DNA of 64,000 nt, taken from contig NC_092569.1 in the NCBI RefSeq assembly GCF_037975245.1, forward strand, positions 11,162,501 through 11,226,500, in the 5' to 3' direction. The DNA comes from Apostichopus japonicus. Taxonomy: Eukaryota > Echinodermata > Holothuroidea > Aspidochirotida > Stichopodidae. Both the position numbers and the translations under genes were made by a program. Position 1 is the stretch's first letter. Each line of letters starts with the position of its first letter. This document shows, one piece after another, positions 24,222 to 33,530 of the stretch. A model generated the notes under the pieces. It was not told where the DNA came from. It did no database searches and saw nothing but the letters and a program-made list of their open reading frames with translations.

Positions 24222-24876
24222 CAAGGGCGGCGGAAGCACTTTTAATCTGGGGGGGGCACCGACATCAAAGGGCACTTTGCAGCAATTCGATTGGACTGAT
24301 GCAGCCTTATATTTAGTATACCCTTTATAACTCTTATTGTATTATCTTATTTGTGTACACACATCACTCCATCAACGCCCCCCCCCCTCTCTCAAGGAAA
24401 ATATGCATACTAGCACTGCAGTATCCAATGTGCAAATTGGGAAACAAGGAACAAGTTTTCTTTTGAGACAAAATGAGGCGAAATCATGCTAATTGCTAAT
24501 GTAGGAATCTTCCGAATTAGAGTTTATTTCTTGTTAATATCTTAACAAATTTGTTTTCATTCGAAATAGCTTTGAGTTTGACCCACAGAAATTCATTAGG
24601 AGTCAGAGGCGTAGCCAGGATTTGCAAAGTTGTATGCACGACTATCTGAGCGGAGCGCCACCATCGGTTGGCGCGGAGCGTAGTAGAAAATTTTTGGTTT
24701 TACAAACCCCTCAGATGGCCGGAAAAAGGCCCTTCCCGAGTGTTCATTCTGGTTCCCTGGCATCTTGCTAACTTGAGACACCTCAATTTTTATGTAGAAA
24801 AAGGGCACATTTTTAACCTGGGGAAAAGTGGGGGCACGTGCCCCCTGTTCCCCCCCCCCCGGTTCCGCCGCCCTTG
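24222..24876 (-). mobile_element. CAAGGGCGGCGGAA family element, copy 2 (inverted)
   Basis: 655 bp bounded by CAAGGGCGGCGGAA and its inverted partner, with the perfect 8-bp target duplication CCGCCCAT (24214-24221, 24877-24884). It is collinear with copy 1 in reverse. Internal landmarks include GGAGCGCCACCATCGGTTGG and GGCACGTGCCCCC. Non-autonomous. Confidence 0.9.
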
Positions 24877-25291
24877 CCGCCCATGCCCGTGAGAAGTGGT
24901 GACTGGGTGAAGAAAAAGCCATGCCGTTTGAAAACATGGGCAGAAAAAGCGAAAGTAGCGAAACCTAAGGTAAAACGCGCGATAACGAAGTGATTATTTT
25001 CCAGGTTAATTGAGACTGTATCAAACGCGAGCTTAGGACAAACATATTCAAAGGTAATGGCATTACTACTCCCGATATGTCGTCTTTGAGGTGTGTGGAA
25101 AATCCGCAACGACCATCAAAGAGCAATTGAATATTTAGTCTACTTTTCGATTTCGAAAACACTTTTTTTTTAAATTATGACAAAATTTTATGACACCTTT
25201 GACAATTTTTTTTTGGGGGGGGGGGCTGTGCCCCCCGGACCCCAATGGGCACGACGCCACTGACCCTAGGGCCTCAGATATAGGCCTATTG

Positions 25292-25625
25292 CAGGGGTGG
25301 GCAACCTTTTGAATGAATGGGCCAGATTTTAGGAGTGAAAGATTGACAGGGCCGCACCTAACCAACGACCTGCTGTTGATTTCAAACCTTTGATTTCGAG
25401 GACGTTCAAGCAATAGGTGTGTGTACTTAATCTGTATTCACAAAACCATAATGTCAATACAGTCCATTTGATAATTAATGGTGATAATAGACCAACCTGA
25501 CAGCATCATAAGTGCAGATAAATTCTAAGCAGCTAGATTGATTTTTTTCTTTTTCTTGAGACATCTCACGGGCCGCAAAAAAATCACTGGCGGGCCGCAT
25601 GTTGCCCGCAGGTTGCCCACCCCTG
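25292..25625 (-). mobile_element. Uninterrupted hAT-type MITE of the CAGGGGTGGGCAACC family
   Basis: 334 bp with ends CAGGGGTGGGCAACC and GGTTGCCCACCCCTG. The flanks GCCTATTG and GTCTATAG agree at 6 of 8 positions, consistent with an aged target duplication. It matches the interrupted element at 8146-9166 in reverse (for example CGGGCCGCATG), confirming the outer boundary of that nested pair. Confidence 0.8.
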
Positions 25626-26142
25626 GTCTATAGGAACGATAAATTTCCCCGGACATATAGGCGAAGGAAGCTATCCGCCGCGACTGCATGTGAGTTTCTC
25701 GACTTTCCGTCCTGGGAGTCATACCACAAAATGGTGCATTTCCTCATACGCCATTATTAATAATTTAAATAACTAACTAATAAGGCACAGCCCAGATCCG
25801 AGTTCGTATAGCGAGCTTAGCGCAAATTTGGCCAAAAGTCGTCAAACGCCAGCATGTTAAACCAGGTTGCTAGGTCTACGAGAATACATTTACATGAAAT
25901 TTGAAAACAAGGATAGCAAGATAAACAACTTTTATTATGTTTTCAGGACTTCACACATGCGCATGTATCGTCAGACTTAGAATAGGTCCCATGTGAGTGG
26001 TGGCTAAAGTGATGAAGGCATGAAAATAAATCAGTGGTTGTTCGTTGGAGTCCTCAAGCAAGTTACCTCGGTTGCTAGGTGGATTTGCATCTGGTTACCG
26101 GGTGAATTCTGGTCGGAGCGTACCATTTAACCACCATGTACC

Positions 26143-26836
26143 CAGGGACGTAGCTAAGGCCTGATGATTGGAGAGGGGGGGGGGGTGTAGTTGCTGAAAA
26201 TCGGTTTTGAAGCCAGAAAATTCCGACTGCTGCTTTGTACCCCCCACCCTCCCACTACTCGTCAACGATACGGTCATTGTCAGTCAGAAAACCCAATCTT
26301 TCGCGACTGCACTTCTGTTACGAACTTGTTGCGATACATTTGTACCCACTGGCACTCATTTCACAAACTTATTGGCCCCCCACCCACCCACCCACCCAAC
26401 CAAATATTTTTGTGAAATTCGGGCAATATGCTGATAGCTTTTTTGATAATTTGCAATGTGTTTTTCAGTGGTTAAATTGATATTATTATTACCCAACAAT
26501 TATCACCAATACGGAAGGGTAATAAGTCGGAAAATGATTGTATGCTATTTGCATGCGATGTAAAAACCGATGCATGCCTGTATGATATGCACATTATAAC
26601 GTGGGATGCGCGCGTAGCGCTTGAAAAATTTTGGTTACATTTTTCGGGCAAGTCGTTACAACCCCCCCCCCCCCCCACAAAACAAATTTGGCTCCTACGC
26701 CTATGACGGTAGTTCTATTAGGCATTTTTTTTTGTAGTATTCAAAATCATACGAAGTTTTGTACAGTGGAGTATAAGAATCGCGAGATACAATTTCCCAA
26801 AGTGGCAAGGAAAACGTGGTAAATATGACCGGTTAA
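26143..26836. mobile_element. Transposon-derived debris with G/C homopolymers
   Basis: It begins with an element-like end CAGGGACGTAGCTAAGG and a G-run. Around 26478-26690 it holds a segment whose inverted relative lies at about 27000-27230: AAGTCGTTACAA, GCGCGTAGCGCTTGAAAAATTTTGG and TTGCATGCGATG are shared in reverse. A possible other end, ACGTCCCTG, is at 27802-27810, but the flanks do not match as a target duplication. Confidence 0.45.
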
Positions 26837-27613
26837 CAAGGGCGGCGGAACCGGGGGGGCACAGGGGGCACGTGCCCCCCCCCACTTTTCCTCAGGTTAA
26901 AAATGTGCCCTTTTTCTACATAAAAATTTCAAAATAAAAAAAGAGTTTAAAAAGCGAAACCCACGGCGAATGAAATATTTCGGGAAGTTTTAAATGTTAA
27001 CTACCACAGGCGTAGAAGCCCAATTTATTGGGGGGGGGGGGGGGGGCTGTAACGACTTGCCCGAAAAATATTACCAAAATTTTTCAAGCGCTACGCGCGC
27101 GTTCCACATGTCAATGTGCATAGCAAATAGGCATGCGTTGGTTATTACATCGCATGCCAATAATATACAATCGTTTGCCGTGTTATAACCCTTCCAAATT
27201 GGTTAGAATTATTGGCAAAGTCGTTACAATAATAATGATCATAATAATATCACTTTAACCATTTAAAAAACATAGAAAATTATTTTTCTTTCAGTATTTT
27301 GACATATTTCATTTGCTTTCATGCATGTATCGATCGCGTGTGCAGGGACTTGGACTTTATAATGATTTCACCTCATTTTGTCTTTTTCCTTGTTTCCCAA
27401 TTTGCACATTAGATATTTTAGTGCTAGTATGCATTGTTTCCTTGAGGGGTGGGGGGTAGCGTTGATGGAGTGATGTGTATACGCAAATAAGATAATACAA
27501 TAAGAGTTATAAAGGGTACTAAATATCAGGCTGCATCAGTCCAATCGAATTTCTGCAAAGTGCCCTTCGACGTTGGTGCCCCCCCCAGATTAAAAGTGCT
27601 TCCGCCGCCCTTG
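26837..27613 (+). mobile_element. CAAGGGCGGCGGAA family element, copy 3, with a foreign internal segment
   Basis: 777 bp with the same 14-bp inverted ends and a perfect target duplication CCGGTTAA (26829-26836, 27614-27621). It is longer than its relatives. The middle (about 27000-27230) is a different repeat, an inverted relative of 26478-26690, so this copy captured or received another insertion. Confidence 0.9.
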
Positions 27614-27667
27614 CCGGTTAAAGGTCAATTTTGACCGAAATTTTAAATTTTTTTAGGTCATGCACAA

Positions 27668-28138
27668 TCACAGGGATAAATGAATAGGCCTAGATAAACT
27701 AGAGTGCGACAGTCGGAAATTCCACTGTCGCACTCCAATTTTCCAACTAGCGTCAGTTTTACCAAGTTTGGGGGTGAGACACCCCCACACCCCCTCTAAC
27801 GACGTCCCTGCGCGGTGAATATGGAACACGATCACATGGTTCAGCCTCTGTTGAGTCATGGTGCTCCGTAGCCTTGTCTTCAAACGCCTCAAAGCACTAA
27901 AAGATCTCTCGGCTTCCGTCGAACTGGCGGAGGAGACGAGGAGCAACCGCAAGAGAGCTTCGACTTCACCAAACATAGCCCGTACCGCTGGATTCATCGA
28001 CTTGAATATTTGTCTATACCCTTCAACCGACGACGAATGGAACTGGCCTCGAAAGAAAGGCAGACTAAGCTTAAGATTGTTGGAGAACTCAGGGTACCAA
28101 CTCACGAGATCTGGGTGGAATTCTCCATTCAGCAACAC
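27668..28138 (-). pseudogene. hAT transposase remnant (C-terminal dimerisation domain)
   Basis: The minus-strand frame reads FGEVEALLRLLLVSSAS, then STEAERSFSALRRLKTRLRS and TMTQQRLNHVIVFHIHR. This is the hallmark C-terminal hAT dimerisation region of ZMYM1-like and related transposases. The catalytic N-terminal part is missing. Just after the last hAT residues the DNA turns into CAGGGACGTCGTTAG, an element-like end, so the frame's tail is not transposase. The nearby terminus at 28195-28310 may be the 5' end of the same decayed element. Confidence 0.8.
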
Positions 28139-28194
28139 TGAGTGATATTCGCGGATATGAATCCTAAGATGTGTAAGCCGTAACCAAATAGAGC

Positions 28195-28310
28195 CACGAC
28201 ACTACTCTTTTCCAAATGTGTGGGGGGGACATTTGATATTGTTTTCCCCATCCATCGAAATGTGGGGGGGACGTGTCCCCCCGTCCCCCCCTGGATTGAC
28301 GCCCATGATC
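28195..28310 (-). mobile_element. hAT-like terminus with C/G runs
   Basis: On the minus strand it reads GGGCGTCAATCC followed by alternating G-runs and CGTCCCCCC, the style of the hAT ends at 23874 and 24222. It directly precedes the hAT transposase remnant, suggesting an internally deleted element. No target duplication was found. Confidence 0.5.
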
Positions 28311-28820
28311 ACATACATATAGATTGTGAAGTTTCGTAAAATATGGATCCTGAGATATCTTCAGCAATTAGGCAAAAACAGTTTCATCAGCTTTTCAGAA
28401 TTTACTTCTCAGCCATGCATACAAAAAATTCATTGGACAATATAATTTGTTCTCTCTGTTTCAGAGAACTGTCGAGTATTACAACAACAATAAGGAGGAC
28501 ACATTCAAAAGCATAGGACTATTAGTCCTTAAAGACAGTTATGTGTAGAAAAATTGAAGTGGAAGAAAGATCTAGGACATTTCACATAGAAAATATAAAT
28601 CTGTTGCATCCATTTTTTTTTTACCATTTTAAAGTGAAACACGAACGCAAACCAAAACGCAAAATAAAAAAATAAAAAACCCAAATAGTCTCTATCTGTC
28701 TTCATTTGAGAGTACCAACACGACACGATGTATTCAAGTCTTCAGTTGTGTCTGCCTTGTATTATGTATGACATTTGGCAGAAATTAAACATCTCTATAC
28801 CTTACTCAAAAAAATATGGG

Positions 28821-29126
28821 CTTTACTTATATATTAGGCTATATTATATAAATATATTCCCATTCCCAAATTACATTTGCACCTTTCAGATCTTTGGCTT
28901 ACCTTTTGATTTCTTCGGTACAGTATTATACGAATTCCTTAGCGTTACTAAGTATTGAACACACGTTTTACCGCTTTACTTATATATTAGGCTATATTAT
29001 ATAAATATATTCCCATTCCCAAATTACATTTGCACCTTTCAGATCTTTGGCTTACCTTTTGATTTCTTCGGTACAGTATTATACGAATTCCTTAGCGTTA
29101 CTAAGTATTGAACACACGTTTTACCG
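28821..29126. repeat. 153-bp tandem duplication, near-identical
   Basis: 28821-28973 and 28974-29126 appear identical by eye (CTTTACTTATATATTAGG through ACACGTTTTACCG). The last part, and the sequence on to about 29240, resembles intron 6 of the chimeric FREP gene at about 20550-20700 (GTATTATACGA, TTGCCATCCATCGGGTTT). The copying of intron sequence therefore preceded the tandem duplication. Confidence 0.85.
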
Positions 29127-29434
29127 GTGAAACGAGCTGTGAACCAAATTTCGTGAAATGTGTAAGTGTGTTGCCATCCATCGGGTTTTGGAGAAAAATA
29201 TTCTGTCGTAGGAAAATTAATATAAACCTATAATATTTTTCTAGGAACCTCAGCAGGACAAATGTTATTGCAGTACTCAAGTTTGAATTTTTCATTCCTA
29301 TTGTTCTTGTAAATGTATCCCTCATTGATAACGTTTGCGACACAGTGCTATAAACTGAGTTTTATAAAGCCCAATGGAATTAAATCAACCAGTTAAAGAA
29401 AACAAGATAATTGTCTCTTTTCCATCAACGACAG

Positions 29435-30356
29435 TAACAAGTGCCGTCGAATTCAATGCAAAACTGGAAATAATTATCGGTTTCTTGCGGCATTGTAAAT
29501 GAATGTAGCAGGGTAGGTCCATAATTCCCCTTTCTGATATGGATTTTTGTGCTTTAAAAGCTCTACGAGAGAGCTAAACACATATGGAATTGCTGCAATG
29601 CCCCTTAATCCAGCTGTTCCCTTTATTCAACATATTGTCTCTAGCTATCAGGCATAAACACTTTGGTAGTCATTCAAATATTCACAAGGGAACATGAATA
29701 CCAGTTGTGATTCGTTCATTCAATATGGAAGAGCAAACATCGGTGAGCCTCTGGACTTCTGAGGCCTTGGTTCAATTAATGAATCGCTTGAACCGCATAT
29801 TTCTACACCTCTTTGACAACTGATGACTGATGACGCAATCTAATTTGAAGAGTTGGTCGGTAAAGAAAAAGAACGTTAAGATTGAATTGTCAATGACAGC
29901 TAATAATATTTTCTGTTTGAGCATTCATTCAGCATATTCAGAAACAACAAATTCAGAAACAAATTCAGAAACAACCAACAAGTGCATTCCAATTATCCTT
30001 GAGTTAATTTTATAACATCAGCAAATTTTTCTCATGTCAAACAAGAGAATGAAAACCTCACTGGGATATTTGAAACCAACATACTTGTACTATAAAAGCT
30101 CAGCCTTTTATACCACGTAAAAGTCTACAAACGGTCGTTATATATAGGGAACATTTCTGTTTGTGAATGAGATGTCATTGACAGATAAAAGGTACAAAGA
30201 GACAAAACAAGTGAACAAATTTAGAGACATAAATATTGATAACTCTAAGCCTTGAATAACATGTAGTTTCCCGTAATATCCTGTTCAATGTAATAGGAGT
30301 ATCAAATGGTAATTTTTTTAACCTAAAGACGGAAGACTGAGGTCACATCAGACCCT
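29435..30356. repeat. Dispersed segmental duplicate, copy 2 (partner 10775-11530)
   Basis: Collinear with 10775-11530 in the same orientation, with indels; it is longer because of extra segments near 29700-29860. A short internal repeat (CAGAAACAA three times near 29938-29970) is unique to this copy. Confidence 0.75.
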
Positions 30357-30507
30357 CAAAGAAGCCTATGGTTAAGTGTATTCAATTGTATTTTTGTACT
30401 TTGTATATTGTTTGTTAAGCGAATTGAAACCTGGGATTTGCGCTATATAAGCACCGGTGTAATAATGACAATATATGTATTTATATATATCGTTTATATA
30501 CTATCGT

Positions 30508-30682
30508 TGTTCGATACAAATGGCAGGTGCCTAGAGTGACATTACGACCGTAACGGTTTCGAAACTCGGGCCATACAATCAGCGTCCATAGCTTAGTGGG
30601 ATAGGGTGTCCGCATATAAAGCGGGAAGCCCGGGTTCGAAGTTTTCACTGTTCTTTTTTTCCAGCTCACTACAATCTCAATT
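30508..30682 (+). repeat. tRNA-derived SINE-like unit, copy 1
   Basis: The tRNA-like part starts near 30582 (GCGTCCATAGCTTAGTGGG, A-box-like) and contains a B box GGTTCGAA near 30633. It is preceded by TTACGACCGTAACGGTTTCG and followed by TTTTCACTGTTC and a (TA)n tail. Related copies are at 33339-33530 (minus), 54748-54945 (minus) and 55020-55225 (plus). Confidence 0.7.
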
Positions 30683-30683
<1 letters not shown>

Positions 30684-30741
<58 letters not shown>

Positions 30742-30770
30742 TATTTATATATATTTATATATATATATAT
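30684..30770. repeat. (TA)n tract joining SINE and Penelope-like element
   Basis: Nearly pure TA with a few AAA interruptions. It ends exactly where the left inverted arm of the retroelement begins. Confidence 0.9.
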
Positions 30771-30873
30771 ATATCACATATAGACAAGATATACAATTTA
30801 CACCATATTGCTACCCTGGGTTTCACGCACGCATAGAGCGACGATCTTCAGGCCAGTGGATGGTCAAAACAGA

Positions 30874-32649
30874 CTACGTTTTTTTCAACCGTTTACGGTT
30901 CAATGGCTTGGGGTTCCCATGGCGACATAAAGAGATAAGCTCGGATCTCCTATTGATTGTGTCACCTCTTGTGCGTAGGATTTCCAGTTTTTCTTCTATA
31001 CAAAGGTTGCAGTTGCCCGATTCTCGCTGGTAAGTGTCGGACTGCCTAATTATGCTCCATTTAACCGAATAATCTACCTTTTTTCTCTTCAATCCCCATA
31101 TGTGTTTAGATAACTCAGACTCCTTCTCGTATTTACTATTTCTGAAAGACTTAGTGTGGTTATTGTATCTAGATTTGAAATCCCCCCCGGTAAGCCCAAC
31201 ATATGACCTGGTGGTGCCATCGTCACCGGAAGTAACTGTGGCCTTATACACCACGGCGCTGACAAGGCACTCACCCTGTAGGGGGCAAGAGGCTCTATCT
31301 CTGCAGTTGCAGGTTCTTATGGGGGTTTCTTGGTTGAATTTTTTCATTACTTTAGCATTGTGGGATTTTATGATTGAATTCATATTTTTCATACAACTGT
31401 AACTCACTTTTAAAGTGTTCCTGTTGAATATTTTCCTCAGCTTTGCCCCGGGAGGGAAGTGCTTGTCGAACAGTTTGAGAAACTGGGCACCAACGTTAGA
31501 TTTCACATTTTTACTGTAAGGTGGGTTGAACCATGTTATCTTCCTGCTCCGGTTCCTTCTTTTCCTCTTAGGCTGTTCCTTCTCACCCTCCTGGGGTTGG
31601 GTGTACGAAATGGTTGCGTCGAACCCGCTACTCTTCAATGCGTCATTATACATGCGTGCGTTGTTGTTGAAGGCGTCCTGGTCTGACGAAAGCGATGATA
31701 TCCGTTTCTCTATTGCAGGGGGGATGTGCTTGATTATGGCTGGCGGGTGGTTTGACTTCACATTTATGTACAGTGGTTCGTCATTGGGTTTTCGGTAGGG
31801 CTGGTGCATTCCGGTGTCTAGGTTCAGGTTCACGTCAAGGAAGTTAACTGATTTTTTGCCTGTTTCCACCGTGATTTTGAGTCCGCAAGCTTGGAATGCT
31901 TTGATGATCTCCTTTCTGGTGCGGTCCGCTTCGCTTCCGGAGTGGCTTTGCATCACTGCGAGCCCGTCATCTCTATACAACCCAACGCTGTCCACGTTAA
32001 GTTTCGTTCTGAGCACGTTCAAGATGAAGAGCCCAACGAGCTCACACACTTCCGCTCCATCGAACGCCCCCATCGAGACATCAAATTCTTTGTACGCCTC
32101 CCTTTTTACCCAAGGGGTGCCTTTGTTGTCATATAATAAAGATCTCCTCGCGTGTTTAATAGCGGCGTACTCAATGTCCCGGATGTTATCGTATGTTTTG
32201 GCCCATGTGAGGCATTTACTCAGCAAATCCTCTGAGATGGAAGGGTAAAAGTCCACTATGTCAAATATTAGAAATGTAAGCTTGCTTTTCTCGTTTAGGC
32301 CATTGAACCATTTGAGCACTGAGGCGGTATTTCTCCATTGGTTCACTGATATTTTGGCTCTAATGTTATTATTTATCCGGTCGAGGATTTGCTTGCTCAC
32401 TCGGCCCATTTCCGGCTTGGTCGGGTTTATCAGTCTACATTTCGGGTTGCTAGCAAAATTTTCCTTGTGGTCTTTTAGTGTTATGAAAGCGGGACGTTCG
32501 GCAGTTTTGCTTATACGGTCTTTTATGTTAAGCTTACCGGCGATGTCGTTGAATTCCTCTTCGATGTCGTTAACAACGGTTTCATTCGCCATTTTGTATT
32601 TCTGGGTGACGTTATCAGTGAGGAGCTTGTTATAGCTTGTGCCATCCAT
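30874..32649 (-). CDS. RT + GIY-YIG endonuclease ORF of Penelope-like element (N-terminally truncated)
   Basis: A 591-aa open frame. The RT region has FITLKDHKENF (near residue 55), then the catalytic FDIVDFYPSI (near 130). MGAFDGAEVCELVG (near 193) is followed by YRDDGLAV (near 224) and FLDVNLNL. A basic linker (PKRKRRNRSRK) and a cysteine cluster (CNCRDRASCPLQGEC) lead to a C-terminal GIY-YIG nuclease: SYVGLTGGDFKSRYNNHTKSF, with a downstream Glu in CIEEKLEIL. C-terminal GIY-YIG after RT is the PLE signature. The RT motifs differ from the Penelope/Poseidon type seen at 60494, so this is a separate lineage. The first Met sits 4 bp inside the arm junction, so the native N-terminus is missing. 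Confidence 0.85.
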   Translation of the reverse strand: MDGTSYNKLLTDNVTQKYKMANETVVNDIEEEFNDIAGKLNIKDRISKTAERPAFITLKDHKENFASNPKCRLINPTKPEMGRVSKQILDRINNNIRAKISVNQWRNTASVLKWFNGLNEKSKLTFLIFDIVDFYPSISEDLLSKCLTWAKTYDNIRDIEYAAIKHARRSLLYDNKGTPWVKREAYKEFDVSMGAFDGAEVCELVGLFILNVLRTKLNVDSVGLYRDDGLAVMQSHSGSEADRTRKEIIKAFQACGLKITVETGKKSVNFLDVNLNLDTGMHQPYRKPNDEPLYINVKSNHPPAIIKHIPPAIEKRISSLSSDQDAFNNNARMYNDALKSSGFDATISYTQPQEGEKEQPKRKRRNRSRKITWFNPPYSKNVKSNVGAQFLKLFDKHFPPGAKLRKIFNRNTLKVSYSCMKNMNSIIKSHNAKVMKKFNQETPIRTCNCRDRASCPLQGECLVSAVVYKATVTSGDDGTTRSYVGLTGGDFKSRYNNHTKSFRNSKYEKESELSKHIWGLKRKKVDYSVKWSIIRQSDTYQRESGNCNLCIEEKLEILRTRGDTINRRSELISLCRHGNPKPLNRKRLKKT

Positions 32650-33134
32650 TTTATAAAGTAATGAAAAAATTCAACCAAGAAACCCCCATAAGAACCTGCA
32701 ACTGCAGAGATAGAGCCTCTTGCCCCCTACAGGGTGAGTGCCTTGTCAGCGCCGTGGTGTATAAGGCCACAGTTACTTCCGGTGACGATGGCACCACCAG
32801 GTCATATGTTGGGCTTACCGGGGGGGATTTCAAATCTAGATACAATAACCACACTAAGTCTTTCAGAAATAGTAAATACGAGAAGGAGTCTGAGTTATCT
32901 AAACACATATGGGGATTGAAGAGAAAAAAGGTAGATTATTCGGTTAAATGGAGCATAATTAGGCAGTCCGACACTTACCAGCGAGAATCGGGCAACTGCA
33001 ACCTTTGTATAGAAGAAAAACTGGAAATCCTACGCACAAGAGGTGACACAATCAATAGGAGATCCGAGCTTATCTCTTTGTGTCGCCATGGGAACCCCAA
33101 GCCATTGAACCGTAAACGGTTGAAAAAAACGTAG
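32637..33134 (+). pseudogene. Inverted duplicate of the PLE GIY-YIG domain
   Basis: The plus-strand frame repeats the last 157 residues of the 30874-32649 protein without visible change, from VMKKFNQETPIRTC to NRKRLKKT. It begins with eight unrelated residues from the junction. It has no RT and so cannot act alone. Whether the GIY-YIG fragment is expressed is unknown. Confidence 0.85.
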
Positions 33135-33293
33135 TCTGTTTTGACCATCCACTGGCCTGAAGATCGTCGCTCTATGCGTGCGTGAAACCCAGGGTAGCAA
33201 TATGGTGTAAATTGTATATCTTGTCTATATGTGATATTATTGCTCTACTACGGTATTGAGCACTTTCTGCTTCTACTGATTATACTTATACGT

Positions 33294-33296
<3 letters not shown>

Positions 33297-33338
<42 letters not shown>
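33297..33338. repeat. (TA)n tract
   Basis: Pure TA dinucleotides between the right side of the Penelope-like element and the minus-strand SINE copy. Confidence 0.9.
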
Positions 33339-33340
<2 letters not shown>

Positions 33341-33530
33341 GAAAATCGTAATGAGTTGGAAAATCAAGAACAGTGAAAAACTTTCAGCCTCCACCGGGAT
33401 TCGAACCACGGGCCTTCCTCTCTGTACGCGGACACCCTAACCATAGGCTATGGACGCTGATTGTATGTCCAGAGGTTCGAAACCGGTAAGGAACGTCGTA
33501 ATTCCACTGTAGGCGTTTGCCACCTGTATA
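33339..33530 (-). repeat. tRNA-derived SINE-like unit, copy 2
   Basis: On the minus strand the tRNA-like part (about 33387-33459) reads GCGTCCATAGCC, GGTTAGGGTGTCC and GGTTCGAATCCCGGTGGAGG, giving a near-complete acceptor pairing. It faces the plus copy at 30508, so the pair brackets the PLE. Confidence 0.75.

Larger units (their letters stand above)
30771..33237 (-). mobile_element. Penelope-like retroelement with 584-bp terminal inverted copies
   Basis: The left arm 30771-31354 and right arm 32654-33237 are inverted copies of exactly equal length, and the encoded peptides match. The centre (31355-32653) holds the rest of an RT gene on the minus strand. The element reads as a 5'-truncated copy (its 5' end at about 32653) joined to an inverted copy of its own 3' end. 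Both ends lie at or near (TA)n tracts (30684-30770 and 33297-33338), consistent with insertion into TA repeats. Inverted or tandem partial copies are a known habit of PLEs. The perfect length match suggests a recent insertion. Confidence 0.85.

Noticed and set aside
26143-27810. One large hAT element with ends CAGGGACGT...ACGTCCCTG
   Set aside because: The flanking 8-mers (CATGTACC and CGCGGTGA) do not match and the terminal repeats agree only partly, so a single element cannot be claimed.
31089-32635. Several plus-strand open frames of 75 to 144 codons
   Set aside because: Antisense shadows of the PLE RT/GIY-YIG frame on the minus strand.
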